Source of the DNA: Conchocele bisecta
Lineage: Eukaryota; Mollusca; Bivalvia; Lucinida; Thyasiridae
Assembly (NCBI GenBank): GCA_029237695.1
Contig: CM055267.1
Span: 4,548,036-4,612,035 of the forward strand
Reading direction: 5' to 3'
Length of the DNA: 64,000 bases
This document shows positions 1 through 12,535 of this stretch, in pieces. A program made the position numbers and the translations under genes. Each line of letters begins with the position of its first letter. The first letter of the stretch is position 1. Below the pieces are notes generated by a model. The model did not search any database, was not told the DNA's origin, and saw nothing but the letters and a program-made list of their open reading frames with translations.

Positions 1-19
1 TATGTTCTACTTCAAATTT

Positions 20-220
20 TGAGTTCTTTGTCAAACGGCAGAACAGGTGAAACTGGCTGATGGCTGGAACACACAACGATGGCTGACTTGGCCACTCCAT
101 GTGTCGTATGGAATACGGTAACGAGGTGTTCACATATATATGTTATACATATATTCCATCACATTTACTAAGCAATTATCTTTGAATCAAGCGATGATCA
201 GGTATAGTTGGTCCTTAAGG
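20..220 (+). repeat. dispersed repeat, copy 1
   Basis: A block of about 200 bp (GTCAAACGGCAGAACAGGTG, then AAACTGGCTGATGGCT, then a CCATCACATTTAC stretch) recurs at 1225-1415 in the same orientation, at about 1890-2040 inverted, and as a shorter piece at 2570-2665. It is not coding. It is probably part of an old transposable element that also carries the reverse-transcriptase relic between the copies. Confidence 0.7.
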
Positions 221-340
221 CTCAAGTTACCAAACACTTTATCTAACTCTATCAGCATTTTTAACTATCGCCTGTACATTTTCCCACCTGTGTTTTTATA
301 GTTTGCACACCCATTTTTACACATGGCAGAATAACTTTCT

Positions 341-627
341 TTTTTTTTTTTAGCTTATATTTAACGGCGGCACTGGCTCTATGACCTTGCATGCCGTCTC
401 CCAAGAATGGGAGAAAGAACGGAGGTAGAGATTTTTTAGAGAAGCCGGTAATTCGTATTTACAGAGCAACTACGAATTATCGGTACCCATTTACAGCTGG
501 GTGAACTGGAGCAGTGTGGATAAAGTGTCTTGCTCAAGGACACAACGCACGCCGCTAGTCAGGCTCGAACCCACGACCCTTGGATCAGTAGTCCGACACA
601 CTAACCATTACGCCACGGCGCTCCACA
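341..627 (-). mobile_element. tRNA-derived SINE with A-tail
   Basis: Read on the minus strand, the head (about 627-560) carries an A-box-like TGGCGTAATGG and a B-box-like GGGTTCGAGCC, as in a tRNA promoter. The body contains TTGAGCAAGACACTTTATCC and CAGCTGTAAATGGGTACC, a core I associate with metazoan core-domain SINEs (family name not certain). It ends in a run of A (T run at 341-351 on the plus strand). The folded tRNA shape is incomplete, so it is a retroposon and not a working tRNA gene. Confidence 0.75.
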
Positions 628-1224
628 TGTTGATGGTGGTCATTATCTGGTAGAAGTAGAACATTCGCCTTGCTCTTTGTTGTACATTGCCTATAGCTAT
701 GACGTCTTTCTTTGTACATTTGAGACCAGGTGCATGATAACTCTAGGTGGCATCTCACCAATGGTTTGTATAATGTTACAAACTATTCTTTGTTAAGATA
801 TGTGAAACTTCTAAATATGCTGCTCATGTTTCATTAGCTTTGGCAATTTAATTGTTGATATGTTGGCTAAATTATAACTTAGAAGAGAATGCCACTTCCA
901 AATCCTTTTCATGATCTGCCTGGTTGACAGCAACGTTATTTGCATCTACAGCTAGGTGTCTGTTAAATAGTATGTGTTTTTGTTGTTTTTGCCTACGTGC
1001 AGTTGTTTATATTTTTTGTTTAAGGACTGACTATATGACTTTATGGTAATACATGTTTTTTTTATTGTTTACTGAATCCTCAAACATTTTAACAAAGAGT
1101 TAACAAACCCTTCAGAGATCAGACTCTGTATATAAACGAAAACGAAGCATAGCTTGATATAGTCAAATGTCTCCAAATCATGTTGCACCAAATTGTATTC
1201 ATGTGTTTGCCATGTTAATTGTTA

Positions 1225-1415
1225 TATGTGTCAAACGCAATAAGAGGTAAAACTGGCTGATGGCTTGTACACGTTAAGATGGCCGACATGGAAACTCCTT
1301 ACACTGTGTAGGATATAGTAAGAAGAGAATGTTCACATGTATTTTATGCTTATATATCCCATCACATTTACGAAGCAATTATGCATGAATCACTAGATGA
1401 TCAGGGGCCCCACGG
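1225..1415 (+). repeat. dispersed repeat, copy 2
   Basis: Second copy of the 20-220 block (GTCAAACGCAATAAGAGGTA, AAACTGGCTGATGGCT, then CCCATCACATTTACGAAGCA). With the inverted copy at 1890-2040 it brackets the reverse-transcriptase relic. Confidence 0.7.
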
Positions 1416-1489
1416 GTCCTTAATTAATCATAGTTGCTATGCATCCATCCGATTGTACGTACTGCCAATGCTGTTTGGTATTGTAGTTT

Positions 1490-1830
1490 ACTCATCGATA
1501 CCATCTAGTTTGCCATACAGGTTGGTATCATCTGCAATCAATTTAAGTATGAAGTTAACATCATCTGGGAGATGACTTATGTAGATTATGAAAACAATTG
1601 GGCATAAAACACTCCGCGGGATTTCACTATAAATTTCAGTCTTTCTGATGTTTCACCATTTATTGAAACTCTTTGTTTTCTTTCTTTCGGGAAATCTTCT
1701 ATCGAGCTGTAAATGTTTCCACCAATTCTATATCGTTTTAACATTTTTAAGAGTCTCTGGTGTGGTGCAGTATCGAATGCCGTTCTCAGGTCTATACATG
1801 CATATCCTCTTCCTGACACAAGTCATTCAT
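1490..1830 (-). pseudogene. non-LTR retrotransposon reverse transcriptase relic
   Basis: Minus-strand translation shows RT motif A (ACIDLRTAFDTAP, near 1780), then text typical of LINE reverse transcriptases (VSINGETSERLK, near 1650). After a frameshift near 1640 comes a degraded PQGSVLGP region, IIYISHLPDDV, and the catalytic ADD motif in LIADDTNLYG (near 1520). No endonuclease, other RT motifs or tail are visible. It is a short, dead internal fragment, probably of a Jockey/CR1/L2-type LINE. The exact clade cannot be set from this length. Confidence 0.85.
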
Positions 1831-1889
1831 CTTCAGACTCATATTAATGACCCGTTCTATCACCGATAATCATTCGGTTAAAAGATAGT

Positions 1890-2040
1890 TGTTTTGTAAA
1901 TGGTACATTACATATATATGTGAACATTCTCTTGTTATTACATGTATCCTTTCCGGTGCATGGAGTTGCCTTCTCTGCCATCTTAGTATGCACAAGCCAT
2001 CAAACAGTGTTTCACCTCTTGTAGCGCTTGCCACAGACAG
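1890..2040 (-). repeat. dispersed repeat, inverted copy
   Basis: Inverted copy of the 20-220 and 1225-1415 block (plus strand reads GGAGTTGCCTTCTCTGCCATC, then TTTCACCTCTTG). It lies on the other side of the RT relic, giving a loose inverted-repeat frame around 1310-1890. Confidence 0.6.
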
Positions 2041-2569
2041 CAAAAGAAAAGACAGATAAACTAATAAAAGTTGGTACAGCATATTGCAAGGAATCATTTT
2101 CAACGTGCTATCAATTATCTCATGTCAATGTACATACCGTGGTTGACAGATTGGTTATTTTTTTTGTAATTTCCAAAATCTACAATGGACACGTTACACT
2201 GTGTAAATCATCAGGTGATACCACTCACCTAATTAATTTTAGAACTACATGTATGACAACCTTACAACATATACATTGTAGTCTGCTAGCAACACCTTTA
2301 TGGTAGCAGCACAAGTCCATACAAAAGCAATATTCTTTATTGCACTCAATACGATATACACGGTAAATACTCTGTGTATAGGTATGTTAGCCTATATGAC
2401 TGTGCACTCTCGATAGCATGTATTGATATTTCTGTGTTTTTAAACAAATGGGCAAATTTATCGTCCGAAATCATACTTGATATTGACTTGGGCTATATAT
2501 AACGGATATGACGTTGTAAAAAATATTTTTAATTAAAAGCATATTGCACTAAATTGTATTGGTTTATCT

Positions 2570-2665
2570 GTCAAATTCTGAGCTGTTTCTGTCAAACGCT
2601 ACAAAAGATGAAACTGACCGACAGCTACGATGGCTGTGATGGCAACTCAATGTAATGTACAGTAT
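2570..2665 (+). repeat. dispersed repeat, short copy
   Basis: Shorter, diverged copy of the repeat at 20-220 (GTCAAACGCTACAAAAGATG, then a GATGGCTGTGATGGCAACTC stretch). No coding potential. Confidence 0.5.
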
Positions 2666-2689
2666 AATATATATGTCACAGGGCGAGAA

Positions 2690-2775
2690 AAATGCGTACA
2701 CGACCACGGGACTCGAACCTGGGACCGCTTGTTTACTTTATCGATCTGACCGACTGAGCTAACCGTGGGCGCGAA
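2690..2775 (-). mobile_element. tRNA-like SINE head or tRNA relic
   Basis: On the minus strand, CGCCCACGG then TTAGCTCAGTCGG (A box) and AGGTTCGAGTCCC (B box) give a tRNA-sized block, and CGCCCACG can pair with CGTGGTCG as an acceptor stem. The T stem has mismatches and the anticodon arm is irregular. I therefore call a SINE head or tRNA pseudogene, not a functional tRNA. Confidence 0.6.
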
Positions 2776-3174
2776 TACGAATACACACCTTCTCCCCATA
2801 GTGAGTTACGTACCGTGACATACTTCCCCGCCTAATTAAAATGCGTCCCCGAATTCTATATATAATTTAATTTGTCTCTGAATTCCATATTGTTCATACA
2901 TTTTGGGCCAGTACTTATTATATAATACAAATGTAGATACGGTTAATGGATATATGGCAAGCTTCTCAACAAATCGTTACTTTCTGTCTATCTCCTTTCT
3001 AATTTCACAAATAAATTTCACAAATAAAATATCAAATACAGCTCTGACATTGAGAATACATAATATGCTGTGACGGATTTAGCGGGGGGGGGGGGCTGGT
3101 TGAGGGCACCCCCTTTCAGGATTTGACATTTTTGTGAGAGTGTAAAAGAAATAACAAGCACTGTCAACTAATAA

Positions 3175-3183
3175 CCCCCCCCC

Positions 3184-3215
<32 letters not shown>

Positions 3216-3266
3216 CGCACGCACGCACGCACACACACACAAACACACACACACACACGCACACAG
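3175..3266. repeat. poly-C and (AC)n microsatellite
   Basis: A C run is followed by about 80 bp of AC dinucleotides with CACG variants. A G run lies nearby at 3082-3095. Simple-sequence DNA; the apparent Cys/Val-rich reading frames on the other strand are artefacts. Confidence 0.95.
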
Positions 3267-3433
3267 GTGTGATCCTCTGAACTGTGGAATTTCGAGTAGT
3301 TATGATGTATGCAACGCCCTCCATCTCGAAACATAGCCAGTAGCAGGCAGTAGTTCATTTAGCGGCAGACATAATGATGTCCGAATGGCTGGCATTACGG
3401 CGTTTAGAGTCTACATATTTGAATTCAGAAATA

Positions 3434-3655
3434 AATACTGTCGAACCTCTCTAAACCGGACATCATAAATGCTATGCCAGCCTAATTTAATAGAGGTGTT
3501 TCTTGTCATCTGTCTCCGTTGATTATAGATAATGGATGTTCATGATCGAAAACCATGCATACCTATTTAGCCGTGTTCATATGCCTGATTTACAATGCAG
3601 CCTCTCTAAACCGGACACCCTGGGGCTGTGCCAGGGTGTCCCGTTTAGAAAGGTT
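3434..3655. mobile_element. pogo/Tigger-like short DNA element
   Basis: It begins CGAACCTCTCTAAACCGGAC and ends with a small hairpin CCTCTCTAAACCGGACACCC ... GGGTGTCCCGTTTAGAAAGG. The same layout recurs at 15945-16132, and a hairpin-only version sits at 31723-31810. Termini of the type CAGTGGAACCTCTCTAAACC are typical of pogo-like Tc1/mariner relatives; this assignment is from memory of such ends. No transposase is present. Confidence 0.65.
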
Positions 3656-4794
3656 GATATGTAGTTACGATTCGTATAATCAATATCTTTATTTCACATT
3701 TTATCACCACCCATCGCTCTTTACACAGTCAGGGTTCATTAAGGCATAATGGTTCAATTTTCAGGCGACGGGTTACTTTAATTTAATATTATATAATCGT
3801 ATTTTGGCATCGTGAAGACCATGCGAATTAGACACTGGGAATCGGCTGTCTAACTGAAGAGGTCAGTGGAAGAAGTGGGATTACTTTATGAAGGAGTTAG
3901 CCCCACTATTCCATTGACGTACCCTCTGAACTATTAGGTGTCCCCATAAGAGCAGGCAGTGCAATCTGTCAACAATTTATTAATCTGTATTCTGGATTGT
4001 GTTTGCTCTCTACGTGACCCCTTCCCCACCACCCCACCCTGATAGGAAAGACGTTGTTAGGTACGTAAGCATTCCAGTACAGAGCCTAATAAACCCGAGT
4101 ATACGTGATGCAGTTACATATTATTGTCTGTTTCACGAAAGCTGCCCAATTGTTACGGCTAATATAAGTATGAGCCTTCTTTTTATTTTATTTTGTGAAA
4201 TTTGGTCCAATATTAATTTTACTACGAAAATACATTTTACCCACATTTTCACAGAGGGGATTTAACATGGGGAAGTTTTTCTAATGGGGAAGTTTTTCTA
4301 ATTTCAGAAATAGTGGACCGATTTTCAAAATTTAACTTTTTTTTTTTTTAGTTAGATCATTTCCAAGCTATCTAGCCAGGTTTCGGAGTCAATTTCGTTT
4401 TTTGTCTCCTACCACAGCTCCTCCACCTCCTTTTCCCCCATGTTATATTCCCATAGAGAAATAAATTATTCGTAATAAAATCAATATTTGACCAAATTTA
4501 ACGAAATAAAAAGAAGTCTCATTTTCAAATGTTGATAACATTTAATATTATAAAAAAAAATCGTTTTTGAATTGTTTATATAGCCGTATAATTCGGGCAG
4601 GTTTCGTTAAACAGACAGTAGTAATATAATTGCCACTGGATTCATTAAGGAATCATCTGATCCTTCTATTTAAATATGAATCATTTCATGTTAATTCAAA
4701 ATACTCCATTTCCCCAGTCAACATCATTGATATTATTCTGTTGCCATGGCTACGAAAGATGAATTAATTGACAGATCGGATTTCAGGGTTTCTC

Positions 4795-4985
4795 TGAGCG
4801 AGGTATGTCGTGGATTGAATGGTTAATGCAGCTACCAATATGTGGCTGGGTATGGCTGGAGAAAGGGGGCTTATAGGGTTTCCGACCAGTGTAGATCCAG
4901 ATCAGCATGTGCATCCGCACGGCCTGATGAGGATCTACACTGTTCGCCATTCCATCAACTAAACACGCATTCATGCTTCTAGCAA
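4795..4985. mobile_element. short non-autonomous element (MITE-like)
   Basis: It contains TGTAGATCCAGATCAGCATG, then GATGAGGATCTACACTGTTC and CGCCATTCCATCAA. A related piece in the other orientation occurs at 21165-21270, and a related palindromic core occurs at 30167-30230. No coding capacity. Confidence 0.55.
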
Positions 4986-5737
4986 GTAACATGTATCGTT
5001 ATCAGGCTACAGGAGTGCACTATTTGATCAGGAGACACACTGGTCACAAATTGCATAAGGCCCATTTCGCCTGTCACAACCACATATAGCGTTGTCGGGC
5101 AAGACTATAGTTTTATATGTTATGAAGGGAGTGTGGTCCAATATAATATCGCCGTGTGAGGGTAAATATGTTTGGGTTGGTTTATGGGCTTTTGTTACAT
5201 ATACAGAGTCATGATCGCATCTCTATCGCAATGATACCGGTTCTGAAATCATATGATAATGTCTATTACAAGTACATGTACTTAGTCACATACTGCAGAT
5301 TTTCGAAATCCCTTTCTCGAATTTCGCATAATCGATATGTCAGAACATCTGATAACGCTGGTTCAATTATACATGTATATAGTATATACTACACCTATGG
5401 TTTCCTGTTTAGGGAGATTCCACCGTAATTCAGACATATGAGCAACCAAGAGATGTTTATGTTGCTTTACAATTAATAATAGCCATTAACCTCAGCGATT
5501 TATGGCAGAGATATCCATCAACATTGATCATGCTTGAATTGTCTATTGTGTCTGTAGGGCTCTGTGGTATATATGGGTTAGTATCCACCCATAGCGACCT
5601 TAACGATACGTGTCTGTATCAAGGTAAACCACGAACACGAAGGAAAGGTCAAGTTTCCAAACACATTTGCTTTGTTATTTATATGAGCTGAGCCTCTATG
5701 ACTATGTATCTTATCACATGTCCATAATTTAGTTTCG

Positions 5738-8700
5738 GGGGAGGCTGGAAGTAAATGTCACAGCACGTACCGCAGTCGTGGGGAGGCTGGACGCTGCCAG
5801 TAAGTGGCACAGCACGTACCGCAGTCGGGGGAGACAGGAAGCTGTCAGCACGTACCGCAGTCTAGGGAGCGTGAAAACTGCCAGTAAGTGGCACAGCACG
5901 TACCGCAGTCGGGGGAGGTTGGAAGCTGCCAATAGGTGGCGCAGCACGTACCGCAGTCGGGGGAGGGTGGAAGCTATCAGTAAGTGGCGCAGCACGTATC
6001 GCAGTCGGGGGAGGGTGGAAGCTGCCAGTAAGTGGCGCAGAACGTACCGCAATCGGGGGAGGTTGGAAGCTGCCAATAGGTGGCGCAGCACGTACCGTAG
6101 TCGGGGAGACAGGAAGCTGCCAGCACGTACCGCATTCGAGGGAGGTTGGAAGCTGCCAATAAGTGGCGCAGCACGTACCGTAGTCGGGGAGACAGGAAGC
6201 TGCCAGCACGTACCGCATTCGGGGGAGGTTGGAAGCTGCCAATAAGTGGCGCAGCACGTACCGCAGTCGGTGGAGGGTGGAAGCTGCCAGTAAGTGGCGC
6301 AGCACGTACAGCAGTCAGGGGAGGGTGGAAGCTGCCAGTAAGTGGCACAGCACGTACCGCAGTCGGGGGAGGGTGGAAGCTGCCAGTAAGTGGCACAGCA
6401 CGTACCGCAGTCGGGGGAGGGTGGAAGCTGCCAGTAAGTGGCGCAGCACGTACCGCAGTCGGGGGAGGGTGGAAGCTGCCAGTAAGTGGCACAGCACGCA
6501 CCACAGTCGGGGGAGGGTGGAAGCTGCCAGTAAGTGGCGCAGCACGTACCGCAGTCGTGGGAGGGTGGAAGCTGCCAGTAAGTGGCACAGCACGTACCGC
6601 AGTCGGGGGAGGGTGGAAGCTGCAAGTAAGTGAAACAGTACGTACCGCAGTCGGGGGAGGGTGAAAGCTGCCAGTAAGTGGCGCAGCACGTACCGCAGTT
6701 GGTGGAGGGTGGAAGCTACCAGTAAGTGACGCAGTACGTACCGCAGTCGGGGAGACAGGAAGCTGCCAGCACGTACCGCATTCGGAGGAGGTTGGAAGCT
6801 GCCATTAAGTGGCGCAGCACGTACCGCAGTCGGGGGAGGGTGGAAGCTGCCAGTAAGTGGCACAACACGTACCGCAGTCGGGGGAGGGTGGAAGCTGCCA
6901 GTAAGTGACACAGCACGTACCGCAGTCGGGGGAGGGTGAAAGCTGCCAGTAAGTGGCGCAGCACGTACAGCAGTCGGGGGAGGGTGGAAGCTGCCAGTAA
7001 GTGACGCAGTACGTACCGCAGTCGGGGGAGGGTGAAAGCTGCCAGTGGCGCAGTACGTACCGCAGTCGGGAGAGGGTGGCACAGCACGTACCGCAGTAGG
7101 GGGAAGGTGGAAGCTGCCAGTAAGTGGCGCAGCACGTACAGCAGTTGGGAGAGGGTGGCACAGCACGTACCGCAGTCGGGGAGGAAGGTGGAAGCTGCCA
7201 GTAAGTGGCGCAGCACGTACCGCAGTCGGGAGAGGGTGGCACATCACGTACCGCAGTCGGGGGAAGGTGGAAGCTGCCAGTAAGTGGCACAGCACGTACC
7301 GCAGTCGGGGAGGGTGAAAGCTGCCAGTAAGTGGCGCAGCCCGTACCGCAGTCGTGGGAGGGTGGAAGCTGCCAGTAAGTGGCGCAATTTGGGGAGGATG
7401 GAAGTTGCCAGTAAGTGGCGCAGCACGTACTGTAGTCGGGGAAGGTTGGAAGCTGCCAGTAAGTGGCGCAGTTGGGGGAGGATGGAAGTTGCCAGTAAGT
7501 GGCGCAGCACGTACCGCAGTCGGGGGAGGTTGGAAGCTGCCAATAAGTGGCGCAGTTGGGGGAGGATGGAAGCTGTCAGTAAGTGGCACAGCACGTACCG
7601 CAGTCGGGGGGGGGGAGGTGAGGAAGCTGCCAGTAGGTGGCACATCACGTACAGCAATCGGAGGGAGGGGTGCAACCTGCCAGTAAGTGGCACAGCACGT
7701 ACCGCAGTCGGGGGAGGGTGGAAGCTGCCAGTAAGTGACGCAGTCGGTGGAGGGTGGATGGAAGCTGCCAGTAAATGGCGCAGTCGGGGGAGAATGGAAG
7801 CTACCAATACGTGGCGCAGCACGTACCGCAGTCGGGGGAGGGTGGAAGCTGCCAGTAAGTGGCACAGCACGTACCGCAGTCAGGGAGGGTGGAAGCTGCC
7901 AGTTAGTGGCGCAGCACGTACCGCAGTCGGGGGAGGGTTTGAAGCTGTCAGTAAGTGGCGAAGCACGTACCGCAGTCGGGGAGGGTGAAGCTGTCAGTAA
8001 GTGGCGCAGCACGTACCGCAGTCGGGGGAGGGAGGAAGCTGCCAGTAAGTGGCGCAGCACGTACCGCAGTCGGGGGAGGGTGAAAGCTGCCAGTAAGTGG
8101 CACAGCACGTACCGCAGTTGGGGGAGGGTGGAAGCTGCCAGTAAGTGACGCAGTACGTACCGCAGTCGGGAAGACATGAAGCTGCAAGCAATTACCGCAT
8201 TCGGGGGAGGTTGGAAGCAGCCAATAAGTGGCCCAGCACGTACCGCAGTCGGGGGAGGGTGGAAGCTGTCAGTAAGTGGGGCAGCACGTACCGCAGTCGG
8301 GGGAGGGTGGAATCTGCCAGTAAATGGCACAGCACATACCGCAGTCGGGTGAGGGTGGAAGCTGCCAGTAAGTGGCACAGCACGTACCGCAGTCGGGGGA
8401 GGGTGGAAGCTGCCAGTAAGTGACGCAGTACGTACCGCAGTCGTGGGAGGGTGAAAGCTGCCAGTAAGTGGCGCAGCACGTACCGCAGTCGGGGGAGGGT
8501 GGAAGCTGCCAGTAAGTGACGCAGTACGTACCGCAGTCGTGGGAGGGTGAAAGCTGCCAGTAAGTGGCGCAGCACGTACCGCAGTCAGGGGAGGGTGGAA
8601 GCTGCCAGTAAGTGGCACTGCACGAACCGCAGTCGGGGAGGGTGAAAGCTGCCAGTAAGTGGCGCAGCCCGTACCGCAGTATAGGGAGGGTGGAAGCTGC

Positions 8701-9300
8701 CAGTAAGTGGTGCAATTGGGGGAGGATGGAAGTTGCCAGTAAGTGGCCCAGCACGTACAGCAGTCGGGTGAGGTTGGAATCTGCCAGTAAGTGGCGCAAT
8801 TGGGGGAGGATGGAAGCTGTCAGTAAGTGGCACAGCACATACCGCAGTTGGGGTGTGGGGTGAGGAAGCTGCCAGTAGGTTGCACAGCACGTACCGCAGT
8901 CGGAGGGTGGGGTGGAACCTGCCAGTAAGTGGCACATCACGTACCGCAGTCGAGGGAAGGTGGAAGCTACCAGTAAGTGACGCAGTCGGGGGAGGGTGGA
9001 AGCTGCCATTAAGTGATGCAGTCGGGGGAGGATGGAAGCTGCCAGTAAGTGGCGCAGCACGTAACGCAGTCGTGCGAGAGTGAAAGCTGCCAGTAAGTGG
9101 CGCAGTCGGGGGAGCGTGGAAGCTGCCAATAAGTGGAGCAGCACGTACCACTGTCCGTGGAGATTGGAAGCTGCCACTAAGTGGCACAGAACGTACCGCA
9201 GTCGGGGAGGGGATTGGAAGCACGTACCGCAGTCGAGGGAGGGTGGCATCTGTCAGTAAGTGGCGCAGCACGTACCACAGTCAGGGGAGGATGGAAGTTG
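5738..9300. repeat. 48-bp satellite array, about 70 units
   Basis: The unit is about 48 bp and includes GGAAGCTGCCAGTAAGTGGC, GCAGCACGTACCGCAGTC and a G-rich spacer. Truncated units lack the CACGTACCGCAG part. A higher-order duplication of about 1.3-1.4 kb is visible: the short-unit block at 7315-7760 recurs at 8640-9000, and the block near 6730-6790 recurs near 8150-8210. Because 48 is a multiple of three, stop-free frames of up to 767 codons appear on both strands. They encode only 16-residue repeats and I do not regard them as genes. Each full unit contains a perfect splice-donor hexamer GTAAGT. Confidence 0.97.
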
Positions 9301-9309
9301 CATTGCCCG

Positions 9310-12300
9310 GCTCAGGGGTAGGAACACAATATAGGATTGCAATTAGCGGTGATAATTGACTTCCTTTGCGACAACGGCGGCAATATCAATTATCTTCTTT
9401 GATCAGTCACATCTCCACCTGGCGACCGTAACCATTGGACGACGCTCCGATCGATACGACGTCGCTGCTTGGTAACACACCACCTGAGTCTCATCTAACT
9501 AGCAGCATCCGCTTCCGTCCAATAACGCGCGCTCTCTCTCTCATCAAATTGCACTGGTAAATTAGCGGCATTATGTCACTTGACAGGTTAAAGATGAGAT
9601 AACTGGTAAAATCAGTGGTCTTAATTTAATAAGTGAATATTTAATATTTCTGGAAAGATCGTAGTACACTACTATATGCCTATTTCTCTCAACGGATTTG
9701 AACAATGTAAGCGACGTGATTTCATGTATGAAAGTAAGTATAACACATTGTTCACTATGCGTATTATACACGATTTGATGTGGCTACGTTAAGCGACTTG
9801 TGTGCGTTTTGTTGTATATATTAATTGTGTTTTTTTAGAAGTACATGCAGAGGCGTTACCCATTGATTCCACTGACCATCTCACTTCTATTATTATATTT
9901 ATATCTTTGCCTGTTGAACCGCACCATCGGTCATATTTATTTTAGCACATTTACGTCGGATTCGAAACTATTGACAGACACATTTTGTATCCATTCTGCC
10001 AACCTTATTTATATAAGACGTGTGTCAACCCATTAGACGAAATGTGTATCTACAGCTCTGCTTTTATGCCAACGGCTAGACTGTTCCTGCATTACGTCGA
10101 CCATTGCGCCAACAATATGTCTTCATATCTCATTGAAGGAACTGGGTCTCAGATGATGGAACATATTAGAAAACATATTGTTATTATTCATGTGATGTCG
10201 TAGTTCTCAACCCATTTGTACATACGAGTAGCCTGAACAAAATTGGGATCGGTAAAAATATGTTTGTATGAAAACAAACGAGCGTTCCAAACGGTAGTTG
10301 AACTTCTGCAATCGATAGTTACACATTTAAGTGTAGGCTACTTATATTGTAATACAATGTATGGTCGAGACGCTAGATTTCGGGGTAGTCGGAGTTTTCG
10401 GGGTATTCACATATTTTGTAATTTATAGACATGTGTGCAACCGCAATGTGCTTTACGTCCGGTGATTAAAATAAGCAAGACTTGACGTACATTAAGTCCT
10501 TTAAAAATGCCATCAAATCATTTTGTTCACGGACCTACCGTGATTTTCTGCGTCCGCCATTAATTTGCTCTTTAATATTGTTAAAATCATAAACAATAGA
10601 AACGTTTCAAGTCTTCATTCACTGTGCCTCATTCATCTGCCAGATGATAAACAGCCAATGAAAACTCGGGACGAATTAGCAGATTACTGACACTTTCGGA
10701 ACATACCCCAAAAACACCAACCATAAGTCAAGATTCAAGATGGCTGACTCATGTGTTGCTAAACGCGCGAACGCGAATTTTAATCTAACAACAGTCTTAT
10801 TTTTAAGGCAAGAAACATTGAAGAAATGTTTACCATTGGATTGAACTGACACGTTAGCTCATATGATATGTTTTATAAAAACCGCTAGTTGATGAACTTG
10901 TTAATACCCCGAAAACTAGACCCACCATCATATTACGTTAACCGGTGTCTCTCAAGGAAACTGCGTTCTAAATGTGGTATTGCATAAACATTTCACAGCA
11001 ACACAACTTGTTTCCTTACTGGTAAGTATATGGAGAAAAGACAGTAACCAAACTATCTCCCACGTTTATCACAGTTTCTGATAGCATATATACTTGAATA
11101 TAACGTACTCGTTTTGGAATCATATCAAATGAACTAGTGTGATTGGTTGATACAGGTCATTTACAGTCGATAAAGAGAAGAACTAAGTATGGAATATATA
11201 TCCGAGATATATAATCTAAGGCACAGAGATTTAAAGTATTGATGTTTCCTCCAAGCATTCTGCCAACAGAAATGTTAGTGTGTTTGTTCTTTATGATATT
11301 TTTATCGGCACGTTTGTTTTTACTTGAAGACATATCATCATCTATAGACGACATAAAACAAAACTGGAGTCGGTTCCATTTTTTCATGAGCCGCATGGAC
11401 GCCATTTTTAAATCCAAAATGTCCACCATTGACACTTATTAATATGTTACACCAAAGTAATTATGTGTGGTGTTTTAATTATCACCCCCAAAAAACATGC
11501 ATTATTATTATTTATAAGAAATATTGGCATTCAGATGGCGGCAATTTTGTTTTTCAAAAGGGCCGCCATTTTAAATTTGGCCATCTAATATTTATTGTAT
11601 TGTTATTAATGTAGAGGTGATATTTTGTATGTTTTTTCTAACTATACTCATAATTCTTTGAACATCGGCACGTGTGTTTTCCTTCAGCTAAGAAGGTAAA
11701 GACTATATCAAGTCATACATGTTGTCTAATAAACTTTATACATGTACCACTGGCTTGTATATTGCATTGCAAACGCAAATACATGTAATGGTATTCTCCC
11801 TTGTTTTCATGAGAACGCGCCTAACTTATGACGGCAAGATGTGACATCTACTGTATGTACAGTATATGATCATGCATTGCTTTTGCAATGTCACCAGTGA
11901 TTGGCTCTATAACGTTAAAGCTACTGCATTCTTATCATGGCGTTTCTTGCTCTGTTGGTGACTGGGTCTCATTTTGTCAGGTACAGAAACAGTTGTCGGC
12001 AATAACAAGTGGTCGGTAAATTGAATCGAAGCAGCCGTCCCAGCAATAACTGTGATGGTGACCATGTCTGTACCTGCAGTTTTTGTTCTTATGAAAATGC
12101 CTAACGTTCGTTCAGCTAACCCAAAAAATAACGGCTGTTATAGTCAACAGTTACCGGTAAGGCCTCGTAATTTCCAGTGAAAATACATGTAGCAACGGTT
12201 TTTCATGGGTGGCCTTGTACCTTCTGATATGTTTGACCAGAACATATTATCTCGCGATTGTCTGAGATATGTCTGAATGCCCAGATGGCAAATGTGCATG

Positions 12301-12530
12301 GCTTGGAATATCTTGGGACTGGAGTTCAGTTGGAATTATGAGCTTCGATCATTTCAGGATCAAATAATATGATATTGTGAGCTCAGTAATTCCAAAGCGC
12401 CTCTATGCTCAGTGAAGTATTCAATTTCTTGCAACTTGCGATCACTACTGTATGTACCTGTGAATTTATACCTTTAATACGGTTGGGATATGTGTCTGGT
12501 ACTGACTTGCGGGATAGCGGGATAGTGTAT
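9310..12530. other. no gene recognised
   Basis: AT-rich sequence with only short open frames and no recognisable protein motif. No clear repeat family, RNA gene or splice-consistent exon chain was found. Confidence 0.6.
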
Positions 12531-12535
12531 CTACG

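Noticed and set aside
540..2780. tRNA genes at about 560-627 and 2690-2775
   Set aside because: A and B boxes are present, but stems do not close properly and the first continues into a SINE body with an A-tail.
3079..3358. Cys/Val-rich frames on the minus strand
   Set aside because: Translation of an (AC)n microsatellite.
5729..9271. Very long open frames (up to 767 codons, both strands) with PTAVRA.PLTGSFHPP, SPDCGTCCATYWQLP or GRVEAASKWRSTYRSR repeats
   Set aside because: All come from a 48-bp satellite whose unit is a multiple of three; several frames are open at once, on both strands, with no start/stop, signal or splice support.
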